The notes beneath the pieces are model-generated. The model did no database searches. It was not told the origin of the DNA and saw only the letters and a program-made list of their open reading frames with translations. This document shows, piece after piece, positions 1 to 7,821 of a stretch of 64,000 nt of DNA; the first letter of the stretch is position 1; each line of letters begins with the position of its first letter. This stretch comes from Evansella clarkii. GTDB taxonomy: Bacteria > Bacillota > Bacilli > Bacillales > Salisediminibacteriaceae. The stretch spans positions 1,753,047 through 1,817,046 of the forward strand of contig NZ_KV917376.1 of the NCBI RefSeq assembly GCF_002019695.1. The letters are read 5' to 3'. A program made the position numbers and the translations under genes.

Positions 1-317
1 ATTTGTTCCAGCTGGCTGGCCAGAAGTTCACCATTTTCCCAGTTGCTTTTCGGAACGCCGGCTGTGTCGTGAAGTTCAAGAAAAACAGTTTGAAACTGTG
101 CCCCCGCAAGGCCATACATATCATTATCCCTGTACCAGAGAGCGGAGTCGTTTCTGAGCCCCTGAATAAAAACGATGACCGGCAGGGAAGAATCCAGGCC
201 GGAAGGGGCATTGCCGATCATAATAGTCCCAGGCTTCATTGGCTGGCCAATGATCTCTGCAAAATCGTCCCTGTTAAATACAGTTTGTGGCATGTTTACA
301 CTCCGGTTATCGTCCAT
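1..317 (-). CDS. lipase/esterase-like alpha/beta hydrolase, N-terminal part (cut by window edge)
   Basis: Partial gene reading leftwards off the window; about 105 residues are visible. The start ATG at 317 is preceded by AGAAAGGAAAT at normal spacing. A central stretch, LPVIVFIQGL, followed by W..NDMY and later NGELLASQLE, resembles the first strands and oxyanion-hole region of Bacillus triacylglycerol lipase/esterase proteins, where HGL is more usual than the QGL seen here. No signal peptide is visible at this start. The nucleophile Ser motif would lie beyond the edge, so the catalytic class is inferred. It is separated from the hpa genes by a hairpin and is probably not functionally linked to them. 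Confidence 0.6.
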   Translation of the reverse strand, partial: MDDNRSVNMPQTVFNRDDFAEIIGQPMKPGTIMIGNAPSGLDSSLPVIVFIQGLRNDSALWYRDNDMYGLAGAQFQTVFLELHDTAGVPKSNWENGELLASQLEQ

Positions 318-391
318 ATAGATTTCCTTTCTGGTTAATGACATTTGAAATTCGCAGTCAAGCATGGTCAACTTCTTCCTGCAAAAGCAGT

Positions 392-420
392 CCCCGCCTT
401 GGAGGGGGGACAAGACGGGG
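392..420 (-). terminator. hairpin downstream of hpaF
   Basis: CCCCGCCTTG and CAAGACGGGG form an imperfect 10-bp stem around a 9-nt purine-rich loop, just past the leftward hpaF stop. On the minus strand it is followed by CTGCTTTTG, a weak U-run. It is probably the end of the hpaG1-hpaG2-hpaF transcript. Confidence 0.5.
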
Positions 421-438
421 GCTATACGAGTATGAATA

Positions 439-828
439 TTATTTGTTTTTAAATCTCTGATGAATATTATTATGTTTATACGTCCCTGCTTCGCTGAATT
501 CAATGAGTTCAAGGGACAGGGCCAGATAACGTTTTTCGTATAGTACAGAGAAGTGACTTTTCATCGTCTCAAACAGTTCCTCGCAAACGGAATCTTTGTC
601 GTCTTTCGAGCGGCCTGCTCCAATTTTCAGGGAGGCATGGACAAAGGCGTCATTTTCTTCTCCATCAGCTATCTCGTAATCTTTCAATTCTATTGCCCGT
701 GAGCGGATGCCCCCGGGGGGAAAAATATCCTTTCGGGACAAAAGCACCGTGTTCACTTTTTTCAGCAGCTCAGGTATGTTTCCGTCTTCTTTAATGTTAT
801 CTGTGTATTCAAGAATGAAGTGGGGCAC
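439..828 (-). CDS. hpaF: 5-carboxymethyl-2-hydroxymuconate delta-isomerase
   Basis: 129 residues, the usual size for CHM isomerase. The protein begins MPHFILEYTDNI, typical of the family. The Pro directly after the initiator Met is the catalytic base in this tautomerase superfamily. The enzyme isomerises 5-carboxymethyl-2-hydroxymuconate to the oxo form in homoprotocatechuate meta-cleavage, after HpaD and HpaE have acted. It is the last gene of the leftward group hpaG1-hpaG2-hpaF, 51 bp after hpaG2. The product should be a small cytoplasmic trimer, judged from the family. Confidence 0.92.
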   Translation of the reverse strand: MPHFILEYTDNIKEDGNIPELLKKVNTVLLSRKDIFPPGGIRSRAIELKDYEIADGEENDAFVHASLKIGAGRSKDDKDSVCEELFETMKSHFSVLYEKRYLALSLELIEFSEAGTYKHNNIHQRFKNK

Positions 829-879
829 GGAAATTCAGCCTCCTTTTAAAATTGCCCAGAGTATGTGTCCATCCAGGCG

Positions 880-1638
880 TCACGTTCTTAGTGCTTCGTC
901 TGAAATAATCGTGTTTTCAAGCCTGCCGACACCTTCCACTTCGGTGACTACATTATCGCCAGGTTTTGTATCCACAGAGCCTTTAGGGGTACCTGTCAGG
1001 ATGATGTCTCCTTCGTTAAGCGTCATGAAACTGCTCAAGTATTCGATTAAATAGGGGATGGAAAATATCATATCTTTCGTGTTGCCCTCCTGAACTAACT
1101 CCCCGTTAATATATGTTCGTAATGACAGATTCATAGGATCTGCAATGTCTGAAGCATCCACAAACCAAGGACCTAGCGGCGTGCATGTATCCCGGTTTTT
1201 GACACGGAGGTTCGGGCGGTAATAGTTTTCAAGATAATCTCTTAAAGCATAATCATTTGCAACCGTATAGCCTGCCACATAGTTATAGGCATCCTCCCGG
1301 GAAACATTCCGGGCCTGGCGCCCGATAAGTACAGCGAGCTCACATTCATAATGCATATAGGTGACATCAGAAGGCCTGACTGTTTCTCCCCGGTGGCCAA
1401 TGAACGTGTTCGGCCCCTTTAAAAATACAAGTGGTTCGGCAGGCGCATTGAAATCGAGTTCCTTCGCATGATCCGCATAATTCAGCCCCAGTGCAAAAAC
1501 AGTCCCAGGCTCCACAGGCGGAAGCCAGGCTACTTCTTCCTGTGAGACAGTACGCCCATCCGCCAATCTGAGAGAATTGCTGTCCTTTTCTGTAGCGGAG
1601 TGGACAGTGCCTCCGTATACTACACGTGCTCGTTTCAT
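880..1638 (-). CDS. hpaG2: HpaG C-terminal-type subunit (FAH family isomerase/decarboxylase)
   Basis: 252-residue fumarylacetoacetate-hydrolase fold protein. The stretches YMHYECELAVLIG, YVAGYTVANDYALRDYLENY and ILTGTPKG carry the acidic metal ligands and turn motifs of the family and match the C-terminal half of enterobacterial HpaG closely. That half takes part in the decarboxylation/isomerisation of 5-oxopent-3-ene-1,2,5-tricarboxylate to 2-oxohept-3-enedioate. In E. coli both halves are fused; here they are two genes whose ends overlap by 4 bp (ATGA) with hpaG1, implying translational coupling. Cytoplasmic. Confidence 0.9.
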   Translation of the reverse strand: MKRARVVYGGTVHSATEKDSNSLRLADGRTVSQEEVAWLPPVEPGTVFALGLNYADHAKELDFNAPAEPLVFLKGPNTFIGHRGETVRPSDVTYMHYECELAVLIGRQARNVSREDAYNYVAGYTVANDYALRDYLENYYRPNLRVKNRDTCTPLGPWFVDASDIADPMNLSLRTYINGELVQEGNTKDMIFSIPYLIEYLSSFMTLNEGDIILTGTPKGSVDTKPGDNVVTEVEGVGRLENTIISDEALRT

Positions 1639-2426
1639 TTTGCCACCTCCTCTAAGTACTGCTTTTCCGGAACGATCTGATTTTTCAGCTGACCTATTTT
1701 TTCAATAACGATTTTCACTTCATCCCCGGCTTTTACAAGAGGAGGATCTTCCGGGACGCCTGCGAGGAGGACATCTCCTGTTCTGAGTGTCATAAACCCG
1801 GTGACATCAGCGATAAGGCGGGGGACAGAGCGAATCAGGTTTTCTGTATTGTTTTTCTGGCGGAGCTCGCCATTTACAAATACCTGTATGCCAAGTTTTC
1901 CAGGATCTCCGGCATCTTCTGCCTTTACGATCCACGGTCCGGCAGGGCAGAAACCGTCACGGCATTTCTCTTTAATGGCCGGCCGGAAAAAGCTGTCGTG
2001 AGGGATGCTTATGTCATTAACGACTGTATAGCCTGAAACATACTCTAAAGCTTCTGCTTCAGAAACCCGGGTTGCGTTTTTCCCAATGACTATCCCGAGA
2101 CATGCGCCTGCCTGCAGGTATTCTGTGTTTTCCGGCAAGGGAACAGGCGACCCGTATGCAGCCAGGGTGTTCGCAGGTTTAATATAAAGGATTGGGGCTT
2201 TCGGCTCCCCTTTATATGGAGGTTCATTAAGCTGATCTTTCATCTTTTCAAGGGCGCCTTTAAAGTTTAATAATGTCCCGTAAACAGTACCGGTAACAGG
2301 GGTATCAAAGGGTACTGAATCCGGTGAAATGAATTGGCCGTTTAATTCGGCTTTGTTATTTTGCAGATCTGCTGTGATTTCCTTATGTACCGGAGAACCA
2401 GGTAATTTTACTTTTGCGAGGATCAT
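1635..2426 (-). CDS. hpaG1: HpaG N-terminal-type subunit (FAH family)
   Basis: 263-residue FAH-family protein. It has an N-terminal domain of about 65 residues, then a KPANTLAAYGSPVPLP segment, then YLQAGACLGIVIGKNATRVSEAEAL, which corresponds to the HpaG N-terminal half. One acidic metal-ligand position found in HpaG2 (YECEL) reads QAGACL here, so the two halves are not catalytically equivalent. It pairs with HpaG2 immediately downstream (4-bp overlap). First gene of the leftward hpa operon; the 845-bp upstream region contains AT-rich palindromes and repeat elements. Confidence 0.87.
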   Translation of the reverse strand: MILAKVKLPGSPVHKEITADLQNNKAELNGQFISPDSVPFDTPVTGTVYGTLLNFKGALEKMKDQLNEPPYKGEPKAPILYIKPANTLAAYGSPVPLPENTEYLQAGACLGIVIGKNATRVSEAEALEYVSGYTVVNDISIPHDSFFRPAIKEKCRDGFCPAGPWIVKAEDAGDPGKLGIQVFVNGELRQKNNTENLIRSVPRLIADVTGFMTLRTGDVLLAGVPEDPPLVKAGDEVKIVIEKIGQLKNQIVPEKQYLEEVAK

Positions 2427-2504
2427 TCTTCAGACTCCTTCCGTGTATCTGGTGATTTAATAGTTAAGCTTTGTTAAAAACAAATGCTGAATTTTAATAG
2501 TAAG

Positions 2505-2598
2505 GTGATTGTAGATAAAAGTGTGATACGCCTTCGGGAATAGCATTAGCTGAAGCAATGCCCGAGGCAAGCGAGCGTCTTTTATCGAAAATCAACAG
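2505..2598. repeat. MITE-like family B, short copy (B3)
   Basis: On the minus strand this reads from GTTGATTTTCGATAAAAG through GACGCTCGCTTGC and CTCGGGCATTGCTTCAGC to GCTATTCCCGAAGGCG, ending in a mirrored TTTTATCTACAATC. The same ordered blocks, with about 110 bp more between them, occur at 47333-47541, so this is a deletion form of that element. Confidence 0.7.
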
Positions 2599-2629
2599 CA
2601 AATTTAACAAAACCAATAGGTTATTATAA

Positions 2630-2655
2630 ATGATATCATAAATCATATATTATTT
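2630..2655. promoter_or_regulatory. AT-rich palindrome upstream of hpaG1
   Basis: ATGATATCAT (2630-2639) is a perfect 10-bp palindrome followed by ATCATATATTATT. Similar ATCATAT/ATATGAT elements occur in the lysR-dapA intergenic region. It is a candidate GntR or LysR operator; inference only. Confidence 0.35.
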
Positions 2656-2696
2656 TAAAATTCGAATAAATCCCAAATATAAGTTTTAAATAAAAA

Positions 2697-2968
2697 GACG
2701 AACATTACTTTTCGATTGCAGCGTAAGACGGCGACTGTCTCTTCCTCTGCTCCTGCGGTTACTCGTCGCAAAAAGAGTTTTGCCAGCTTAGCTCCGTAGA
2801 ATATACATCGAGACAACTTGATGCATTTACGGTGAAGAAGATGCTCGTTCCTGCGGGTACAGTGCGAGCTGAAAATCCATTTTTGTCGGAGTTCAGCCGT
2901 CAAAAATTAGTTGAGGCCGTGCCCGCAGAACGCATCCGTCTGAAGCGTAAATCGAACAACAAAGTAAC
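2697..2968 (+). repeat. MITE-like family A, long copy (A1)
   Basis: About 272 bp. The left end TTTTCGATTGCAGCGTAAG-ACGG and the right end CCGTCTGAAGCGTAAATCGA form imperfect terminal inverted repeats of about 21 bp. Related copies lie at 35190-35263 (right end only) and 55462-55623 (inverted, shorter inside). The internal block with CTCCTGCGGTTACTCGTCGC resembles the start of the family B element at 11741. An open frame across it has no recognisable protein features. Confidence 0.72.
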
Positions 2969-3127
2969 TTTTTTATGAAGGGTTCATATTAAAATTGATA
3001 AACTTAACTTATGAAATTGATTCATTCTTATAATTTTTTTATGCAAAATACTGGGACAAAGACGATTGCTACCAAAAAGAAAACACCTTCCCTTGTATAG
3101 AAGATGCTCCGTGGTGTGTTATCCCGA

Positions 3128-3261
3128 TGTAAAACGTCCGTAAAACTCCCGCCTCAAAACATAAAGTGAGGCGAAGATGTTCAGGCGGTAGCTAACGGAC
3201 GCTAACATCCCGATTGGTTCAGTTGACAATCAGTGGGGGTGAAGAAAACCCTCACTGATTG
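3128..3261. other. nested stem-loop region between gntR and hpaG1
   Basis: GTCCGT/ACGGAC (about 3136 and 3195), CCGCCT/AGGCGG and GCCTCA/TGAGGC are nested complementary blocks. They are followed by a separate long hairpin CAATCAGTG...CACTGATTG (3227-3261) just beyond the gntR stop, which may act as its terminator although no clear U-run follows. No open frame is supported here. Confidence 0.45.
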
Positions 3262-3271
3262 AAGGTTCACT

Positions 3272-3931
3272 TTATATCGTTCCTGCTTTCCGTTTTTCGA
3301 AAGCAATTAATGTATTTAACTTATGCTGGCGGGAATAACTTTCAATCTCGGACATATCCTTTTTTTCCGTAAGAAGCTTAATAATCTGGTCGTGCTCCTT
3401 AACAGATTCCGGCGCCCGTTTCGGATAAAAGACCGCCCCTGTACGCCTGACTGTGTCCAGTCTTTCCCAAACCTGATTTATATTGTTGATTAAGTACTCG
3501 TTCGGGCAGTAGGAATAAATGATGAAGTGGAATTCTTTATTTCTTGAACCTATTACTTCCAGCTCATAATTCTTCACAGCTTCTCTCATAGTGTCATTGA
3601 TATTTACCAGCCGGGAAATTCCTTCTTCGGTTATAAAAGGGACGCTGAGCACAGTAGCGTATCCTTCAAGAAGAGCAAGCATCTCAAGGCTTTCTTTGTA
3701 AAGAGTATCATCAATGGCAAGGACAACCGCGCCTGAATTCGGGCGGTATTTAATCAGCTGATCTGCTTCAAGCTGATGAATTGCTTCCCGGACAGGTATA
3801 TGGCTTGAGCCGACCTCCTTTGCAATTTGATCAATAATAATCCGCTGCCCCGGTACATAGGTACCGTCTAAAATCCGTCCCCTGATCACTTCATAAGCAT
3901 ATTGGCGTTTGTTTAATTTTTTATAAACCAT
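3272..3931 (-). CDS. GntR-family (FCD-type) transcriptional regulator
   Basis: 219 residues. Residues 5-70 form a GntR winged helix (QYAYEVIRGRILDGTYVPGQ, then VGSSHIPVREAIHQLEADQL). The rest is an all-helical FCD-like ligand-binding domain with His residues at HFIIYS and KEHDQII that could bind metal or substrate. FCD regulators typically repress catabolic operons and respond to an organic-acid substrate; here the neighbours suggest a homoprotocatechuate pathway intermediate. An AT-rich inverted repeat, AATATATA/TATATATT, sits directly upstream (about 3937-3957) and could be an autoregulatory site. Confidence 0.85.
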   Translation of the reverse strand: MVYKKLNKRQYAYEVIRGRILDGTYVPGQRIIIDQIAKEVGSSHIPVREAIHQLEADQLIKYRPNSGAVVLAIDDTLYKESLEMLALLEGYATVLSVPFITEEGISRLVNINDTMREAVKNYELEVIGSRNKEFHFIIYSYCPNEYLINNINQVWERLDTVRRTGAVFYPKRAPESVKEHDQIIKLLTEKKDMSEIESYSRQHKLNTLIAFEKRKAGTI

Positions 3932-4100
3932 ATTTTAAATATATATTAAATTATATATTATGGCAATTCTGTTTCTTTAAGTAAATGATTGAATTTACAG
4001 AAAATTTTGTATAACATTACTGAAGGCGGGTATGGAGCCGTAGCTCCGCTGATCGCATTAATTAGGAAGGAGGTGTGCCAGCTTTACCGGGAGTGTTTCT

Positions 4101-5051
4101 CTATACTCCTGCCCCAGTGTTTTCAAACATCTTAAGAAAATACTTTGCTCCTTTAGATAAGTATCGATCCTTGAGCCAGATGACAGCAGACTTCGAAACG
4201 ACATCAGAATCAGTTATTACCTTGTATCTGAGATTTTCTGACGGGAAAAAATTAAGCGTTGATTTCGGAAGAACAGCAGCGCCTGCTTTTGCCGAAACGA
4301 GGGAAAGGATCATCGCTGCATCCGGGCATTCGCAGATTATATTCGGTTCAAAACCGTGTTTCCTGCACTCGTTGACAATCAGCTCAAACTGCCCGACACC
4401 ATTAACCCGGCGAAGCAGCAGAAGCGGCACACTCTCCAGGTCTTTCATCCGGATTGTTTCCTCTGAGGAAGAAGATGTGAACGGCAATGAAGGGCTTTCA
4501 ACAGTCGCAGCTGAATCTTCTGTTTGTGTAAAAAATTCATTTGAGTATACGAACACATAAGGTTCATCGGGCAGCGGCATGACAATGAAATCTTCTGAGG
4601 AATCAAGTGGGAGTCTCACAAGCCCAAGCTCGACTTCCCTTGTTCTGACAAGTTCGCTGATATGGAAAGTATCGCCCTCCCGAAGCTGGAAAGTTACTTC
4701 AGGGAAGTCATCACGAAAGGAGCGTATTCTTTCAGGCAGGAAGGAAAAGCAGGTTTTTACGGAACCTATAGAAATGATACCGCGGATTCCCTCACTAACT
4801 TCCTTTACTTCGCAGGCGGTGTCTTCCACGAGCTGAAGAATCTTTTCAGCTTTCAAAAAGAGTACTTTACCTGCTTCGGTAAGTTCCATTCTTTTTCCGT
4901 ACCGCTCAAGAAGAGGGGTGCCCAGTTCCTGTTCCAGAAGCTTAAGCTGCTGGCTTAAAGGAGGCTGGGCCATATGCAGCCTCTTTGCTGCACGGGTAAT
5001 CTGACCTTCCTGAGCAATAGTATAAAAGTACTTCAGCTGTTTAATGTCCAA
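4101..5051 (-). CDS. LysR-family transcriptional regulator
   Basis: 316 residues. The N-terminus MDIKQLKYFYTIAQEGQITR with AKRLHMAQPPLSQQLKLLEQ is a classical LysR winged helix (residues 1-60). A linker helix and a two-lobed effector domain from about residue 90 follow. It is transcribed divergently from the dapA-like/hpaE/hpaB/hpaD genes across a 159-bp intergenic region, the usual LysR activator geometry, so it probably controls the rightward hpa operon. The effector is unknown. A second regulator of another family (GntR) lies next to it. Confidence 0.9.
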   Translation of the reverse strand: MDIKQLKYFYTIAQEGQITRAAKRLHMAQPPLSQQLKLLEQELGTPLLERYGKRMELTEAGKVLFLKAEKILQLVEDTACEVKEVSEGIRGIISIGSVKTCFSFLPERIRSFRDDFPEVTFQLREGDTFHISELVRTREVELGLVRLPLDSSEDFIVMPLPDEPYVFVYSNEFFTQTEDSAATVESPSLPFTSSSSEETIRMKDLESVPLLLLRRVNGVGQFELIVNECRKHGFEPNIICECPDAAMILSLVSAKAGAAVLPKSTLNFFPSENLRYKVITDSDVVSKSAVIWLKDRYLSKGAKYFLKMFENTGAGV

Positions 5052-5069
5052 TCTGAGTGCCTCCTATGT

Positions 5070-5130
5070 ATATGATTTTCATATAGTTAACCAACTTTTT
5101 TAATATTTATCATATATGATTTCATATGAT
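5070..5130. promoter_or_regulatory. cluster of ATATGAT/ATCATAT palindromes (candidate operators)
   Basis: Three perfect or near-perfect palindromes: ATATGATTTTCATAT (5070-5084), ATCATATATGAT (5109-5120) and TCATATGA (5122-5129). They lie between the divergent lysR and dapA-like genes. The first is close to the lysR start, the others nearer the hpa promoter. They are candidates for binding by LysR or the GntR regulator. Confidence 0.5.
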
Positions 5131-5140
5131 ACATTGTATA

Positions 5141-5154
5141 TGAAACCGCTTACA
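5141..5154 (+). promoter_or_regulatory. catabolite-responsive element (cre)
   Basis: TGAAACCGCTTACA matches the CcpA consensus TGWAANCGNTNWCA at every fixed position. It lies 7 bp upstream of the proposed -35 box of the rightward hpa operon, predicting CcpA control of aromatic catabolism when preferred sugars are present. Confidence 0.7.
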
Positions 5155-5160
5155 GATTTT

Positions 5161-5189
5161 TTCGACAGTTAAAAAACTAATAATATAAA
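5161..5189 (+). promoter_or_regulatory. candidate SigA promoter of the rightward hpa operon
   Basis: TTCGAC (5161-5166), 17-bp spacer, TATAAA (5184-5189). The ATG of the first gene follows at 5211 with an AAAGGAGAG ribosome binding site. The suboptimal -35 suits an activator-dependent promoter. Confidence 0.45.
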
Positions 5190-5210
5190 TCTTTAAAGGA
5201 GAGAAAGCCC

Positions 5211-6146
5211 ATGCCAGCATATCAGGAAGCAAAACAAAGATTACGAGGTTCTATCGCCCCAATTGTTACTCCATTCAATGAAGACTGCTCCATTGACTTT
5301 GACACATTTAAGGACTTAATTAACTGGCATATAGAAAGTGGAAGCCATGCTATTTCTGTAACAGGGACTACCGGGGAGCCAAGTTCCCTTACATTGGAAG
5401 AGAGAAAGCAGGTTATGAAAACTGCCGCTGAAACAATTAACGGTCGAGTGCCGTTTGTGCCTGGAACCGGTTCTACAAACCATGAGGAAACTCTTCATTT
5501 AACACAATATGCCCAGGAAATCGGCGCCGATGGAGCTCTTGTCATCGTACCGTATTACAACAAGCCTTCTCAGCATGCTCTTTATAAACATTTTAAGGCC
5601 GTTGCAGAATCCGTTGAAATTCCAATCATTGTCTACAATATTCCGGGGAGAACCGCAACAAACCTTGAAGTGAAAACACTTGCGAAACTCAGCCAGGACT
5701 GCCCGAATATTATTGGTGTAAAAGAGTCCAATAAAGACTTTGAACATATTAACCGAGTACTTCTCCACTGCGGCCGGGATTTCCTGCTTTATTCAGGAAT
5801 TGAGCTCCTTTGCTACCCGATGCTTGCTATCGGAGGAGCGGGGCACATCAGCGCTACAGCGAATGTGGCACCGGACAAAGTAGCGGAAATTTACGATGCC
5901 TGGAAAGACGGAGATGTAGAGCGTGCACAGAATCTCCATTTTGAATTAATGCCTCTGAACGATGTGCTTTTCAAAGACACGAATCCTGCACCCCTTAAAG
6001 CAGCTTTAGGAATGATGGGGAAAATCAAGCCTGTCCTCCGCATGCCGATGGACCTGCCGGCACAGGAACTTCAGGACGAAATCAGAGAAGTTCTCGGCCA
6101 GTATCAGGAACTGCCTGAAGCAGTAGGGGTAAGTGATAAAGAATAA
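5211..6146 (+). CDS. DapA-family lyase in the hpa operon (possible HpaI substitute)
   Basis: 311-residue TIM-barrel protein of the dihydrodipicolinate synthase/N-acetylneuraminate lyase family. Visible landmarks: GTTGE (residues 52-56), Tyr142 in VYNIPGRT with Arg147, and the Schiff-base Lys171 in GVKES. Arg147 occupies the position of the dicarboxylate-binding Arg of true DapA. The gene leads the hpaE-hpaB-hpaD operon and has no lysine-pathway neighbours. It may perform the final retro-aldol cleavage of 4-hydroxy-2-oxoheptanedioate that HpaI does elsewhere; a DapA paralogue is the alternative. Spacing to hpaE is 147 bp and includes a repeat remnant and a hairpin. Confidence 0.8.
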   Translation: MPAYQEAKQRLRGSIAPIVTPFNEDCSIDFDTFKDLINWHIESGSHAISVTGTTGEPSSLTLEERKQVMKTAAETINGRVPFVPGTGSTNHEETLHLTQYAQEIGADGALVIVPYYNKPSQHALYKHFKAVAESVEIPIIVYNIPGRTATNLEVKTLAKLSQDCPNIIGVKESNKDFEHINRVLLHCGRDFLLYSGIELLCYPMLAIGGAGHISATANVAPDKVAEIYDAWKDGDVERAQNLHFELMPLNDVLFKDTNPAPLKAALGMMGKIKPVLRMPMDLPAQELQDEIREVLGQYQELPEAVGVSDKE

Positions 6147-6149
6147 TTT

Positions 6150-6215
6150 TTGTTGATTTTCACTTCAGGACACTCATGTGCCGCGGGCATTGAGCCCCGG
6201 CGGCTATACTAAAAA
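6150..6215 (+). repeat. MITE-like family B remnant (B2)
   Basis: TTGTTGATTTTCAC followed by CTCATGTGCCGCGGGCATTG matches the left end of the 11741-12042 element (TTGTTGATTTTTG and CTCGCGTGCCGCGGGCATTG). The right end is missing. It lies directly behind the dapA-like stop codon. Confidence 0.6.
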
Positions 6216-6220
6216 CCCAG

Positions 6221-6270
6221 CTGCCCGTCTTATTGAAGATAATATTTAAAGTGATACTTAAGGCGGGCAG
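6221..6270 (+). other. long hairpin between dapA-like gene and hpaE
   Basis: CTGCCCG (6221-6227) pairs with CGGGCAG (6264-6270), with CTTA/TTAAG pairing further in. No U-run follows, so it is more likely an mRNA-processing or stability element inside the operon than a terminator. Confidence 0.45.
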
Positions 6271-6293
6271 TCTTACTTAAGAGGTGATGCGAA

Positions 6294-7811
6294 ATGGCAA
6301 ACGGAGCAGTAGATAATAAAAGCACTGCCGTTCACAAAAAAGTGGACGATGTGAAACTGTACATTAACGGACAATTTAAAGAAGCTGCAAGCGGACGCTC
6401 GTTTGAAAATGTGAATCCCTTTACGAACGAAGTAATCAACAACGTGGCGGAGGGGGATAAAACGGAGATCGACGAAGCGGTTTCTGCGGCGGACAAGGCA
6501 TTTAAAGAAGGTCCGTGGGGGTCTATGAAACTCGCAGAGCGGATGAAATATATCGAACGGATCGCAGACCTCATCGATGAAGAAGTGGAAGAAATCGCGG
6601 TTCTTGAATCCCTTGATACAGGGCTTCCGATCAAGCAGACAAGGAAAATGACTGCCCGTGCAGCGGAGAACTTCCGTTTCTACTCCCGTATGGTGCAGAC
6701 AAAGCTTCATGGTGAAGCATACCAGGTAGATGATGAATTTATTAATTATACAGTTTACAAGCCTCTTGGCGTTGTAGGGCTGATTACTCCGTGGAATGCA
6801 CCGTTTATGCTTGAGACGTGGAAGGTGGCACCGGCGCTTGCTACTGGAAACACGGTAGTTTTAAAACCGGCGGAACTGTCGCCGCTTACAGCGAACAAGC
6901 TCGCGGAAATCATTGACAAAGCTGAATTGCCTGAAGGTGTATTTAACGTTGTCCATGGTTTTGGCGAAACGGCAGGGGCTTCATTAGTGGGCCACCCTGA
7001 TGTAAAAGCGATTTCGTTTACAGGGGAAACAGTGACAGGATCCACAATTATAAAAAATGCAGCTGATACATTAAAGAAAACATCGATGGAGCTTGGAGGT
7101 AAATCCCCGCTCATCGTTTTTGAGGATGCGGATCTTGACCGTGCCCTTGATGCGGCAGTATGGGGGATCTTCTCCTTTAACGGTGAGCGATGCACTGCCA
7201 ACTCCAGGCTGCTCCTCCATAAGAATGTTAAAGACGAATTCGTCGAAAAACTCAAAAAACGAGTAGAGAATATTAAAATTGGCGACCCGATGGATACGTC
7301 CACACAACTTGGTCCGCTTATTGAAAAGAACCACTTTGAAAAAGTGAAGAAGTATATCGAAATTGCCAGAGAAGAAGGCTGTGAAGTTGTGCAGGGGACT
7401 GTGCCGGAAGAGATGAAAGCTGGGAACTTTGTACCGCCGACACTTCTGTTAAACGCGACGAACGAGATGACCGTCAGCCAGGAAGAAATTTTCGGTCCGG
7501 TAATGGCAGTCATTGAGTTTGAAACGGAAGAAGAAGCAGTAGCTATGGCAAACGATGTGAAGTACGGACTTGCAGGTTATGTATGGACGAATGACATGAA
7601 GCGGGGCCACCGTGTTGCACAAGCTGTGGATGCAGGAATGCTCTGGGTAAATTCCCAGAACGTACGGGACCTAAGGATTCCTTTCGGGGGCATGAAAGAC
7701 AGCGGTATTGGCAGAGAAGGCGGCCACTTCGCCATCTTCGAATTTTACACAGAACCGAAAGTGATTCACGTAGCTATCAGTGACCACCATATCCCGCAGT
7801 TTGGGAAATAG
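6294..7811 (+). CDS. hpaE: 5-carboxymethyl-2-hydroxymuconate semialdehyde dehydrogenase
   Basis: 505-residue aldehyde dehydrogenase. TPWNAPFMLETWKVAPALA forms the cofactor-binding start, MELGGKSPLIVFEDADLD carries the general-base Glu266, and FNGERCTANSR contains the catalytic Cys300. Length and context fit HpaE, which oxidises the ring-cleavage semialdehyde to 5-carboxymethyl-2-hydroxymuconate with NAD+. An AAGAGGTGATGC ribosome binding site precedes the ATG. It lies between the dapA-like gene and hpaB; the 164-bp gap to hpaB is filled with a 21-bp periodic repeat array. Confidence 0.92.
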   Translation: MANGAVDNKSTAVHKKVDDVKLYINGQFKEAASGRSFENVNPFTNEVINNVAEGDKTEIDEAVSAADKAFKEGPWGSMKLAERMKYIERIADLIDEEVEEIAVLESLDTGLPIKQTRKMTARAAENFRFYSRMVQTKLHGEAYQVDDEFINYTVYKPLGVVGLITPWNAPFMLETWKVAPALATGNTVVLKPAELSPLTANKLAEIIDKAELPEGVFNVVHGFGETAGASLVGHPDVKAISFTGETVTGSTIIKNAADTLKKTSMELGGKSPLIVFEDADLDRALDAAVWGIFSFNGERCTANSRLLLHKNVKDEFVEKLKKRVENIKIGDPMDTSTQLGPLIEKNHFEKVKKYIEIAREEGCEVVQGTVPEEMKAGNFVPPTLLLNATNEMTVSQEEIFGPVMAVIEFETEEEAVAMANDVKYGLAGYVWTNDMKRGHRVAQAVDAGMLWVNSQNVRDLRIPFGGMKDSGIGREGGHFAIFEFYTEPKVIHVAISDHHIPQFGK

Positions 7812-7821
7812 TGTCCTGGAT

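Noticed and set aside
3-338. 111-codon plus-strand frame at the window start
   Set aside because: Antisense to the lipase-like reading, which has a ribosome binding site and conserved hydrolase features.
2655-2903. 82-codon minus-strand frame upstream of hpaG1
   Set aside because: Lies within the family A repeat, has no protein-like composition and no ribosome binding site.
4075-4560. 161-codon plus-strand frame with a GTG start behind GGAAGGAGGTG
   Set aside because: Despite the good upstream site it is antisense to the LysR gene, whose sequence is clearly coding; composition is that of a shadow frame.
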